Both the position numbers and the translations under genes were made by a program. A DNA stretch of 16,404 nucleotides. It comes from an uncultured Clostridia bacterium (GTDB taxonomy: Bacteria; Bacillota; Clostridia; Christensenellales; Borkfalkiaceae). The notes under the pieces are model-generated. The model was not told the origin of the DNA. It ran no database searches and saw only the letters and a program-made list of their open reading frames with translations. Location of the stretch: assembly GCA_904501815.1 (NCBI GenBank), contig CAJGCN010000015.1, forward strand, positions 1 to 16,404, written 5' to 3'. Below, one piece after another: positions 1-5,599 of the stretch; the first letter of the stretch is position 1, and each line of letters starts with the position of its first letter.

Positions 1-330
1 CATTACGGGGAATACCAAACGGATTACCTGTCCGTCGTTGGTGGGCGTGATGCCGATATTCGACTGCAAAATCGCCTTTTCTACCGCTTTCAATAAGGAT
101 TTATCCCAAAGGTTAATTTGCAAGCAACGCGCGTCGAGCGCGGAAACGTTGCCGAGTTCTATCAATTTGCTCATACCGCCGTAGGCTTCTACTTCGATAC
201 GGTCTAAAATTTTAGGGTTTGCACGGCCTGCGCGAATACCGCTATATTCGTTTTCGAGCGCGTTGAGCGTTTTTTCCGCTTTTTCTTCGAGTTCGAGCAT
301 CATTTCTTCTACTTTTTCGTTTTCAATCAT
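1..330 (-). CDS. frr: Ribosome recycling factor (RRF), 3' end outside window
   Basis: RRF works with EF-G to split post-termination ribosomes in the cytoplasm. The first 110 residues are visible out of a usual length of about 185. They contain the family signature GIRAGRANP at residues 31-39, followed by a diagnostic AYGG at 49-52 and the segment NIGITPTNDG near residue 100. The start is ATG at 330, preceded by GGAGGAT at 337-343 on the minus strand. The gene lies 60 bases downstream of pyrH and is probably co-transcribed with it, the common pyrH-frr order. The C-terminal part runs off the left edge of the window, so intactness cannot be judged. Identification is secure from family motifs. 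Confidence 0.97.
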   Translation of the reverse strand, partial: MIENEKVEEMMLELEEKAEKTLNALENEYSGIRAGRANPKILDRIEVEAYGGMSKLIELGNVSALDARCLQINLWDKSLLKAVEKAILQSNIGITPTNDGQVIRLVFPVM

Positions 331-390
331 AATATTATCCTCCGTTTTAGGTGTTTTATTTTTTCTAAGTTCAGTAAAGGGGACACCGAT

Positions 391-1101
391 TTATACGCAA
401 ATCAGCGTGCCGAGATCTTTTTCTCCGCATACGGCGCGAATAATCGAATTCTCTTCGTTCAGCCCGAACGCAAGCGTAGGCACGTTGTTTTCCATACACA
501 TAGTCGCCGCCGTAAAGTCGATTACCTTTAACCCGCGATTGATGATATCGGCGTATTTCAAGGATTCGTATTTTTTCGCAAACGGGTTGGTTTTCGGGTC
601 GGAATCGTAAATGCCGTCTACGTTCTTTGCCATAAGGAGCATATCCGCATCAATTTCGCAAGCGCGAAGGGCAGCCGCCGTATCGGTGGAGCAGTAAGGA
701 TTTCCCGTTCCGCAAGCAAAAATAACGATTCTGCCCATTTCAAAATGTCTAAGGGCTTTTCTTAAAATAAACGGCTCAGCGAGTGAAACCATATCAAGCG
801 CAGTTTGCACGCGTACGGGCACGCCACGCTGTTCGATTGCATCCATCATAGCCAAAGAATTCATAACGGTTGCGAGCATACCCATATGGTCGGCAGTCGT
901 TCTGTCCATATTCGTACCCTGACGGCCACGCCAGAAATTTCCCCCGCCGATTACGAGCCCGACCTGTACGCCCATATTATGTATGGCGACGATTTGTTCC
1001 ACGACCCCTGCGATAACTTCGTGATTAAGTCCGAACCGTTGATCCCCCGCGAGCGCTTCGCCCGAAAGTTTCAAAAGTACTCTCTTGTATTTTGGCTGCA
1101 T
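391..1101 (-). CDS. pyrH: UMP kinase (PyrH)
   Basis: PyrH phosphorylates UMP to UDP with ATP, the first committed step from UMP to the other pyrimidine nucleotides. It belongs to the amino-acid kinase family and acts in the cytoplasm. The 236-residue protein shows KLSGEAL (11-17), GGGNFWRG (52-59), DRTTADHMGM (66-75), GTGNPY (131-136) and TDTAAALRA (139-147), all expected for bacterial UMP kinase, and the length is typical. I place the start at ATG 1101 because GGAGGAT lies just upstream (1110-1116). A longer reading from an ATG at 1176 would begin inside the -10 box and add a tail unlike the family. frr follows 60 bases downstream. tsf, the usual upstream neighbour, is separated by an inserted island and pyrH has its own promoter. 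Confidence 0.97.
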   Translation of the reverse strand: MQPKYKRVLLKLSGEALAGDQRFGLNHEVIAGVVEQIVAIHNMGVQVGLVIGGGNFWRGRQGTNMDRTTADHMGMLATVMNSLAMMDAIEQRGVPVRVQTALDMVSLAEPFILRKALRHFEMGRIVIFACGTGNPYCSTDTAAALRACEIDADMLLMAKNVDGIYDSDPKTNPFAKKYESLKYADIINRGLKVIDFTAATMCMENNVPTLAFGLNEENSIIRAVCGEKDLGTLICV

Positions 1102-1174
1102 AGTTTGGTATCCTCCGCTGTTAAATTCAGGAATTTTTCCGCGCGAAAAACGCCCGCAAAAACGCCTTTTAAAC

Positions 1175-1183
1175 ATTATACCA
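1175..1183 (-). promoter_or_regulatory. Extended -10 promoter of pyrH-frr
   Basis: On the minus strand TGG-TATAAT occupies 1183 to 1175, a perfect extended -10 element. The hexamer 17 bases upstream (TAGCTT) is a poor -35. Transcription would begin near 1168, giving a leader of about 67 bases before the pyrH ATG. Confidence 0.7.
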
Positions 1184-1307
1184 TATTTTGCAAAAGAAAG
1201 CTATACAAATAAGCAAAAAAGTTTAGAAAAATTATAAGTTTTTTTGTAAGAAATTAAAAAATTTTACGGGATTTCTACCCTACCCCCGTCGGAAGTTAAG
1301 GGAAAGA

Positions 1308-1344
1308 GATTGCCACGCTACACTTCGTTTCGCTCGCAATGACG
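1308..1344. repeat. Dispersed 37-bp intergenic repeat, copy 1
   Basis: The copy starts GATTGCCACGC and ends CGCTCGCAATGACG, so its ends ATTGC and GCAAT are inverted. A copy differing at 3 of 37 positions lies at 4227-4263, and a more diverged inverted copy at 4286-4318. Short repeats of the general GATTGC...GCAATGAC form are known from intergenic regions of many bacteria. The rest of the 360-base gap between pyrH and the HTH gene (1102-1461) holds the pyrH promoter and the HTH promoter, with no other gene visible. Confidence 0.75.
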
Positions 1345-1446
1345 TGGTTAAGGGTCAAGGGGATTATCCTTTATAGCATAAGCCACGTATATAGAAAAAT
1401 TTTTACAACAGTTTGTGATGTAAGCCGATACTTATAAATTTTAAAA

Positions 1447-1455
1447 TGTTATACT
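1447..1455 (+). promoter_or_regulatory. Extended -10 promoter placing the start of transcription at the HTH start codon
   Basis: TGT-TATACT occupies 1447-1455 and no recognisable -35 is present. Six bases separate the -10 from the ATG at 1462, so transcription would begin at or next to the start codon. An inverted TTACA (1403-1407) and TGTAA (1419-1423) lies upstream and could be an operator, which is speculative. Confidence 0.6.
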
Positions 1456-1461
1456 ACGGAT

Positions 1462-1671
1462 ATGAAAACTTATCGTACATTTAATAGTATTCTTCAAGAA
1501 CTTTTGCAACAAAAAGGCTGGACGGAAAAAGAATTTTCCGAACTCGTAGGTATAAGCCAAAAACAAGTTAAGGCGTGGTTATTAGGAAAACACAAACCGA
1601 GAGTGGCGTCTTTAATAAAGATTGCTAAGTCTTGTAAAGTGTCTGCTAATTATTTATTAGGCATAGATTAA
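1462..1671 (+). CDS. Small XRE-type helix-turn-helix protein
   Basis: This 69-residue cytoplasmic protein is almost entirely one HTH_3 (Cro/C1) DNA-binding domain. The helix-turn-helix lies at about residues 21-42 (TEKEFSELVGISQKQVKAWL). The GKHKPR turn (42-47) and a later helix ending in the common ANYLLGID motif follow. The family includes phage repressors, antitoxins and small stand-alone regulators, and no partner toxin is adjacent, so the target is unknown. No Shine-Dalgarno sequence is visible. The extended -10 box lies six bases upstream of the ATG, which suggests a leaderless mRNA. The gene sits in the island between tsf and pyrH and ends six bases before the left arm of an inverted hairpin repeat. 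The domain call is firm, the role is not. Confidence 0.88.
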   Translation: MKTYRTFNSILQELLQQKGWTEKEFSELVGISQKQVKAWLLGKHKPRVASLIKIAKSCKVSANYLLGID

Positions 1672-1677
1672 AACACA

Positions 1678-1724
1678 CCTCATCCGTCGGCTTACGCCGA
1701 CACCTTCCCCCACTGGGGAAGGCT
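1678..1724. repeat. Left arm of inverted hairpin-repeat pair
   Basis: The arm reads CCTCATCC (1678-1685), then a hairpin GTCGGC-TTAC-GCCGAC (1686-1701), then a second hairpin CCTTCCCC-CACT-GGGGAAGG (1703-1722), then CT. The same plan appears inverted at 1788-1834. The two-hairpin form resembles REP/MITE-like repeats. Confidence 0.85.
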
Positions 1725-1744
1725 TTCTTTACGGAAGATTTCTA

Positions 1745-1773
1745 TTGACTTTTTCTAAACGGTGTGCTATAAT
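1745..1773 (+). promoter_or_regulatory. Promoter of the DUF559 gene
   Basis: TTGACT (1745-1750), a 17-base spacer and TATAAT (1768-1773) match the housekeeping sigma consensus very well. TG at 1765-1766 makes it an extended -10 as well. It lies between the two inverted repeat arms, so the transcript begins near 1780 and carries the whole right arm in its leader. Confidence 0.85.
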
Positions 1774-1787
1774 GAAATCAATAATTT

Positions 1788-1834
1788 AGCCTTCTCCTGT
1801 GGGAGAAGGGGGACCACGATAGTGGTGGATGAGG
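1788..1834. repeat. Right arm of inverted hairpin-repeat pair, includes the DUF559 ribosome binding site
   Basis: Hairpin CCTTCTCC-TGTG-GGAGAAGG (1790-1809) is followed by hairpin ACCAC-GATA-GTGGT (1813-1826) and the end box GGATGAGG (1827-1834). This is the reverse complement plan of the left arm, with compensating changes inside the stems. The end box overlaps GAGGAG (1831-1836), the only Shine-Dalgarno sequence for the GTG at 1842. Confidence 0.85.
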
Positions 1835-1841
1835 AGTTCCC

Positions 1842-2207
1842 GTGATACCTTACAAAAAAGAGCTTGTAAAAAACGCAAAAGCTTTAAGAAAAAATATGAC
1901 CGACGAAGAAAAAAAGCTATGGTATAACGTCTTAAAAAAATTACCTATTACCGTCCACAGGCAACATAATATCGAAAATTATATCGTGGATTTTTATATC
2001 GCTTCGAAAAAAATCGTTATCGAAGTAGACGGCTTACAGCACAAAACACCTGAAATGCTACAAGCCGATAACCTTAGAGATGAAAATTTATCTGCTTGGG
2101 GTATTCAAGTTTTACGGTATGACAACAAGGACGTGAACAAAAATTTAAACGCCGTTGCCGAAGATATTTTACGGCGTTTGCATTTATCTTTCGACGATTT
2201 GAAATAA
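1842..2207 (+). CDS. DUF559 family Vsr-like endonuclease domain protein
   Basis: This 121-residue protein has the single-domain layout of DUF559, a family related to very-short-patch-repair (Vsr) endonucleases of the PD-(D/E)XK fold. Visible features are TDEEKKLW near 20-27, RQHNIENYIVDFY (40-52), IEVDG (60-64) with H67, and the pattern D76, R79, L83, G87 then VLRY (90-93). Likely metal-binding or catalytic residues are D50, E61 and D63, all present. Substrate and role are not established for the family. The start is GTG at 1842 with GAGGAG five bases upstream, and that site is part of the right repeat arm. No methyltransferase or other nuclease partner is nearby. A shared terminator follows. 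The family call is firm, activity is inferred. Confidence 0.9.
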   Translation: MIPYKKELVKNAKALRKNMTDEEKKLWYNVLKKLPITVHRQHNIENYIVDFYIASKKIVIEVDGLQHKTPEMLQADNLRDENLSAWGIQVLRYDNKDVNKNLNAVAEDILRRLHLSFDDLK

Positions 2208-2223
2208 CGCTTACAATAAAGAA

Positions 2224-2245
2224 AAACCCGCGAAATTGCGGGTTT
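2224..2245. terminator. Bidirectional intrinsic terminator between DUF559 gene and tsf
   Basis: The stem AAACCCGC / GCGGGTTT encloses the loop GAAATT. It is followed by six T on the plus strand and five T on the minus strand. It can end both the DUF559 transcript and the rpsB-tsf transcript, whose genes converge here. Confidence 0.9.
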
Positions 2246-2269
2246 TTTCGTTTGGTTTTTGATTTTTGC

Positions 2270-3160
2270 TTATTTCTTCATTGCCGCTACTTGCTTTGCA
2301 ACTTCTTCGCTTAAATCTTCGCTCTTCTTTTCAAGACCTTCGCCCATTACGAAGAACGCGAACTTGTTGATAGCCGTGTTGCCGCCTTTCAAAAGTTCTG
2401 CAACTTTCTTGGAATCGTCTTTGATGAACGCTTGTTCTAAAAGACAGTTTTCTTCGTAGAATTTCTTAATTCTACCCATAACCATCTTTTCAGCAATCGC
2501 TTCGGGTTTGCCTTCGTTGATTGCTTGTTGCTTTAACACTTCCTTTTCTCTTTCAAGCGTTTCAGCCGAAACTTCTTCCTTTGCAAGGTATGCAGGCTTC
2601 GTGAATGCGATTTGAAGGGTGATATCGTGCGCAACTTCTTTTGCTTCCGCCGTTGCTTCTCCTGCCATATCCAACATTACGCCGAGCTTACCGCCTAAGT
2701 GAATATAGCTTTCTAAGAAACCTTCGGTTTCGTATCTAACAAATCTTCTTACGGCAATCTTTTCACCGATTACCGCGATTTTGCTCTTCAAATATTCTTC
2801 TACCGTGCCGTTATCCATTGCGCAAGCCAACAAAGCTTCTACGTTTGCAGGGTTTTCTTTTACGATTACCTTTGCTGCTTCGTTTGCGATTTCAAGGAAT
2901 TGCGGGTTCTTTGCTACGAAGTCGGATTCGCAGTTGAGTTCGATCAACACGCCCGTCTTGCCTTCGATATAGCAAGCCACGATACCTTCCGCAGCAATAC
3001 GGGAAGCTTTCTTTTCTGCCTTTGCAATCCCTCTTTCTCTCAAAAGGTCTGCCGCTTTGCTCATATCGCCGTCAGCGTCCGTCAACGCTCTTTTGCAGTC
3101 CATAACGCCTGCGCCCGTTTTTTCGCGGAGCGCCATTACGTCCTTAGCCGTAAATGCCAT
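2270..3160 (-). CDS. tsf: Elongation factor Ts
   Basis: EF-Ts is the nucleotide exchange factor that recycles EF-Tu from its GDP to its GTP form during translation. The 296-residue protein begins with the N-terminal UBA-like domain (about 1-55). This is followed by the EF-Tu-contacting signature with TGAGVMDCKRAL (15-26) and NCESDFVAKN (76-85), then the core domains. Length is typical. The start ATG at 3160 has AAGGAGAT upstream on the minus strand. The gene follows rpsB by 54 bases, the standard rpsB-tsf pair, and is probably read from the rpsB promoter because no separate promoter is evident in the gap. It ends 25 bases before the shared terminator. pyrH, which usually follows, has its own promoter beyond the island. 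Confidence 0.98.
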   Translation of the reverse strand: MAFTAKDVMALREKTGAGVMDCKRALTDADGDMSKAADLLRERGIAKAEKKASRIAAEGIVACYIEGKTGVLIELNCESDFVAKNPQFLEIANEAAKVIVKENPANVEALLACAMDNGTVEEYLKSKIAVIGEKIAVRRFVRYETEGFLESYIHLGGKLGVMLDMAGEATAEAKEVAHDITLQIAFTKPAYLAKEEVSAETLEREKEVLKQQAINEGKPEAIAEKMVMGRIKKFYEENCLLEQAFIKDDSKKVAELLKGGNTAINKFAFFVMGEGLEKKSEDLSEEVAKQVAAMKK

Positions 3161-3214
3161 AATTATTATCTCCTTTTCGATTTATTCTAAATACGTGATA
3201 GCTTACGCGTTGTC

Positions 3215-4003
3215 TTACGCTTCCGCTACTTCTTCCGCCGCCGCTACGACTTCTTCAATGTCCATAGCAACCGCTTCTTCGCCTTCCGCTGCTTCTTCCG
3301 CTACGGGAGCAAGCGCTTCTTCGCCTTGATTTGCTTCGATAACCGCATTTGCGATTACGGAAGAAATCAACTTAATTGCGCGGATTGCGTCGTCGTTGCC
3401 GGGAATTACGTAGTCGATTTCGTCAGGGTCGCAGTTCGTATCGGTGATTGCGACGATTTTGATGCCGAGCTTCTTCGCTTCTTTGATTGCGATATCTTCG
3501 TTGTGGGGGTCAACCACGAACATAACGCCGGGCATAGATTTCATTTTCTTCACGCCGCCAAGATTTGCTTGCAACTTGCCCATTTCTTTCTTCAAAAGCA
3601 TAACTTCTTTCTTGGGAAGTGCTTCAAAGTCGCCGTTTGCTTCCATTGCTTCTAACTTTTCAAGACGTTCTACACGGCTTCTCATGGTTTTGAAGTTGGT
3701 CAAGCAACCGCCGAGCCAACGGGTGTTCACGTAGTACTGTCCGCATCTTTCCGCTTCTTCTTTAATTGCGTCTTGCGCTTGCTTTTTCGTACCTACGAAA
3801 AGCACGGATTTACCTGCTTTCGCTTGTTCGCAAACGAACGCGTACGCTTCTTCGACAAGCGTTGCGGTGATTTGCAAGTCGATAATGTGAATATCGTTTC
3901 TTGCCGCGAAGATGTACTTCTTCATTTTCGGGTTCCACTTTCTCGTTTGATGACCGAAGTGTACGCCTGCTTCTAAGAGCTGCTTCATAGTGATAACTGC
4001 CAT
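3215..4003 (-). CDS. rpsB: 30S ribosomal protein S2
   Basis: S2 is a late-assembling protein of the small ribosomal subunit. The 262-residue protein opens with the family sequence MKQLLEAGVHFGHQTRKWNP (6-25). It contains VGTKKQAQDAI, RWLGGCLTNF and the segment DTNCDPDEIDYVIPGNDDA, all diagnostic. The last 35 or so residues form an acidic Ala/Glu-rich tail that is longer than in the shortest S2 proteins but common among related bacteria. The start ATG at 4003 has CGGAGG upstream. It is the first gene of a two-gene transcript with tsf, preceded by a leader of about 110 bases that could hold an S2 autoregulatory structure, though I could not confirm one by eye. Confidence 0.98.
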   Translation of the reverse strand: MAVITMKQLLEAGVHFGHQTRKWNPKMKKYIFAARNDIHIIDLQITATLVEEAYAFVCEQAKAGKSVLFVGTKKQAQDAIKEEAERCGQYYVNTRWLGGCLTNFKTMRSRVERLEKLEAMEANGDFEALPKKEVMLLKKEMGKLQANLGGVKKMKSMPGVMFVVDPHNEDIAIKEAKKLGIKIVAITDTNCDPDEIDYVIPGNDDAIRAIKLISSVIANAVIEANQGEEALAPVAEEAAEGEEAVAMDIEEVVAAAEEVAEA

Positions 4004-4120
4004 AATTCAAACCTCCGTTTTTCCTCCTCGCCTTGCGTTTGGCTCGCAACTTATCCGCATTAAAAGATTTTACGGACACGGATTGCGCACAAGATTCGAG
4101 TGTGAATTTTTAGCTATACT

Positions 4121-4149
4121 ATTTTACCATAAAGAACGAACGATTGCAA
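4121..4149 (-). promoter_or_regulatory. Promoter of rpsB-tsf
   Basis: On the minus strand TTGCAA (4149 to 4144), a 17-base spacer and TAAAAT (4126 to 4121), with TGG before the -10. An A-rich tract on the same strand (4171-4210) lies upstream and could act as an UP element. Transcription would begin near 4113. Confidence 0.8.
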
Positions 4150-4226
4150 GCTATTTTGCTATTATTCTAAGGATTTTTTGGGATTTTTTGTTTTTTGTTT
4201 GATTTTTTTATGCGTTTTTATAAAAC

Positions 4227-4318
4227 GATTGCCACACTACAATTCGTTTCGCTCGCAACGACGGCGCTGGAAAGGCGTTTTACGTGATTGTGAAGAAGCG
4301 ATAGCGACTGCGACAATC
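4227..4318. repeat. Inverted pair of the dispersed GATTG repeat
   Basis: The first part (4227-4263) matches the copy at 1308-1344 at 34 of 37 positions. The second part (4286-4318) read on the minus strand, GATTGTCGCAGTCGC onward, is a diverged copy of the same unit with GATTGT and ACAATC ends. The pair could fold as a long imperfect hairpin. The 369-base gap 4004-4372 otherwise holds the rpsB leader and promoter, a T-rich stretch and a terminator, with no gene seen. Confidence 0.65.
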
Positions 4319-4325
4319 TAAGCAA

Positions 4326-4358
4326 AAACGGCTTGAAAATCACCTTTTCAAGCCGTTT
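4326..4358 (-). terminator. Intrinsic terminator after the DUF1292 gene
   Basis: A perfect 14-bp stem AAACGGCTTGAAAA / TTTTCAAGCCGTTT encloses a five-base loop, with T-rich flanks on both strands. It lies 14 bases beyond the stop codon of the minus-strand gene that it most likely ends. Confidence 0.9.
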
Positions 4359-4372
4359 CCTTTTTTATTTGC

Positions 4373-4702
4373 TTAGTCTGCGCCGTCGAGCTTCATTGCT
4401 TCGTCGCTATTCAAATACTGCTCGTATTGATTGCAAAATTCCGCAAAGACTTCGTCCATTAACTGTTCGTCCGTTAAAGGCAACAATTCTTGGTCTTCCC
4501 CTTCGCCTTTTAAGAGAAAGATTACGATTTCGTCTTCTTCGTCTTCCGATTCAGGGTCGGCTTTTTGGAAGAAACAATACCATTCTCCTTTATAGTCGAT
4601 CGTAGCCACGTGCAGGAATTTTTCAACGTTCCCTTCGTCGTCTTCGAGTTCGATAATATTTTGTTCTTCGTAATCTTCTTCCGTCAAAATATCTTTGTCC
4701 AT
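4373..4702 (-). CDS. DUF1292 (YrzB-type) acidic protein
   Basis: This 109-residue, strongly acidic cytoplasmic protein matches the DUF1292 pattern. It has a beta strand NIIELEDDEGNVEKF (15-29), a second strand near WYCFFQKAD, an acidic linker, then EIVIFLLKGEGEDQELLPLTDEQLMDEV-like sequence ending in a helix. The family is widespread in Bacillota and its biochemical role is unknown. The neighbour supports the call: in Bacillus the DUF1292 gene yrzB sits beside the ruvX homologue yrrK, as here. The start ATG at 4702 has AAGGAG about ten bases upstream. It follows ruvX by 18 bases and is probably co-transcribed with it, ending at the 4326-4358 terminator. Confidence 0.85.
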   Translation of the reverse strand: MDKDILTEEDYEEQNIIELEDDEGNVEKFLHVATIDYKGEWYCFFQKADPESEDEEDEIVIFLLKGEGEDQELLPLTDEQLMDEVFAEFCNQYEQYLNSDEAMKLDGAD

Positions 4703-4720
4703 TGTTCATTCGCTCCTTTT

Positions 4721-5179
4721 TTATTTTTCCGCGTTCTCGCTTTGCGCGCGTTCGCGTTTTTTCCGTCTTTCTAAATAGCTTTCTAAAATATACGAAGCGG
4801 CGATAGAATCAATCGTCTTTTTCCTATCCCCACGCTTCACGCCCCCAGCAATTTGCGTTTCCCGCGCGAGCATAGTCGTAAACCGTTCGTCTTCCAGCTC
4901 GATAGGCAAATTCGTTTGCGCCCTTAACGCGTCTACGAATTCTTGCGTTTTTACCGTTTGCACGCTCTCCGACCCGTCGAAATTCACAGGCATACCGCAT
5001 ACGATTACCCCTGCCCCGCGCTCGGTGGCAATTTTTGCTATCGCCCCTACGTCTACGGAGAAATTGCGGGTGCGAAAATACGTTTCGCAAGGAATTGCGT
5101 ATTCGTTAAAGGGATCGGAAATTGCTACGCCGATTCGTTTATCGCCTATATCAAAGGCTATTGCTTTCTTACCTATCAT
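4721..5179 (-). CDS. ruvX: Holliday-junction resolvase-like protein RuvX/YqgF
   Basis: RuvX/YqgF proteins have an RNase H-like fold. They have been linked to Holliday-junction resolution and to 16S rRNA 5' end processing, and are nearly universal. The 152-residue protein shows AFDIGDKRIGVAISDP (8-23) with D10, CGMPVNFDGSES (61-72), the acidic ELEDERFTT segment (94-102) and KKTIDSIAASYILESYL (120-136) with D124, matching the expected acidic active site. The length is a little above the usual 135-145, from a charged Lys/Arg/Glu tail. No Shine-Dalgarno sequence precedes the ATG at 5179. The -10 box is six bases upstream, so the mRNA may be leaderless. It is followed by the DUF1292 gene after 18 bases. 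Confidence 0.95.
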   Translation of the reverse strand: MIGKKAIAFDIGDKRIGVAISDPFNEYAIPCETYFRTRNFSVDVGAIAKIATERGAGVIVCGMPVNFDGSESVQTVKTQEFVDALRAQTNLPIELEDERFTTMLARETQIAGGVKRGDRKKTIDSIAASYILESYLERRKKRERAQSENAEK

Positions 5180-5185
5180 ATTGCT

Positions 5186-5214
5186 ATTATACCATAAAAT
5201 AGGCGTTTCGTCTA
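5186..5214 (-). promoter_or_regulatory. Promoter of ruvX with start of transcription near the ATG
   Basis: On the minus strand TAGACG (5214 to 5209), a 17-base spacer and TATAAT (5191 to 5186), preceded by TGG. Six bases separate the -10 from the ATG at 5179, the same spacing as at the HTH gene (1455 to 1462). Confidence 0.75.
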
Positions 5215-5310
5215 CCGTTTGAAAGAAGTTTATGCGTATACTTTCAGAAAATTTTCACATACTGACAACGCGAAGCCGTTTTTCGACGGTTTTGCTAAGG
5301 AGGTTGCCGT

Positions 5311-5547
5311 ATGGAAAAATTTGCAATCGGCTTGTTGCTCGGCGGTTTAGGCGGAGCAATTCTCGCCGCAAACAGTTGCAAAATGCGTACGCTCGTCAGA
5401 AAAGGGCAGGAAGAGATGAAAGCTAAGCTCGACCAGATGTTGGATGAAAAAATCCGCGAAATGGACGGCGCAGCTACCTATCCCGCTACGCCCGTCGTCG
5501 TAGACGAAGACGACGCGAAAACGGCGGGTAAAAAAGCGAAGAAATAA
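5311..5547 (+). CDS. Small YtxH-like membrane-anchored protein
   Basis: This 78-residue protein has one N-terminal hydrophobic glycine-rich segment (about 4-21, KFAIGLLLGGLGGAILAA). A charged helix (27-51, rich in Lys, Glu and Gln) and a short tail ending in Lys-rich sequence follow. This layout resembles YtxH/gas-vesicle-like small membrane proteins of Bacillota, though the match is by architecture only and the function is unknown. The start ATG at 5311 has AAGGAGG seven bases upstream. It is divergent from ruvX. A possible -10 TATACT at 5237-5242 has no good -35 partner, so the promoter is uncertain. A strong terminator follows at 5560-5597. Confidence 0.75.
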   Translation: MEKFAIGLLLGGLGGAILAANSCKMRTLVRKGQEEMKAKLDQMLDEKIREMDGAATYPATPVVVDEDDAKTAGKKAKK

Positions 5548-5559
5548 CGCTTCTTACCC

Positions 5560-5597
5560 ACAAAAGCTCTCGCAGGCGTGTCCGCGAGAGCTTTTGT
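5560..5597. terminator. Bidirectional terminator, 14-bp stem
   Basis: A perfect stem ACAAAAGCTCTCGC / GCGAGAGCTTTTGT with a ten-base loop lies between converging genes ending at 5547 (+) and 5600 (-). The TTTTGT arms supply T-rich ends on both strands. Confidence 0.9.
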
Positions 5598-5599
5598 TA

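Noticed and set aside
1102..1176. Longer pyrH start at 1176
   Set aside because: It would begin inside the -10 box of pyrH and adds 25 residues unlike the family. ATG 1101 has a proper ribosome site.
1686..1834. CRISPR array at the hairpin repeats
   Set aside because: Only two inverted copies with no regular spacers, so not a CRISPR array.
1462..2207. HTH plus DUF559 as a restriction or toxin-antitoxin pair
   Set aside because: Separate promoters, an intervening repeat pair and no methyltransferase or known toxin partner. A functional pair is unsupported.
3326..3655. Plus-strand open frames across rpsB and tsf
   Set aside because: They are shadows of secure genes on the other strand, with no promoter or ribosome site.
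4824..5090. Minus-strand frame inside ruvX
   Set aside because: It is an alternative frame of a confirmed gene with Arg-rich low-quality content.
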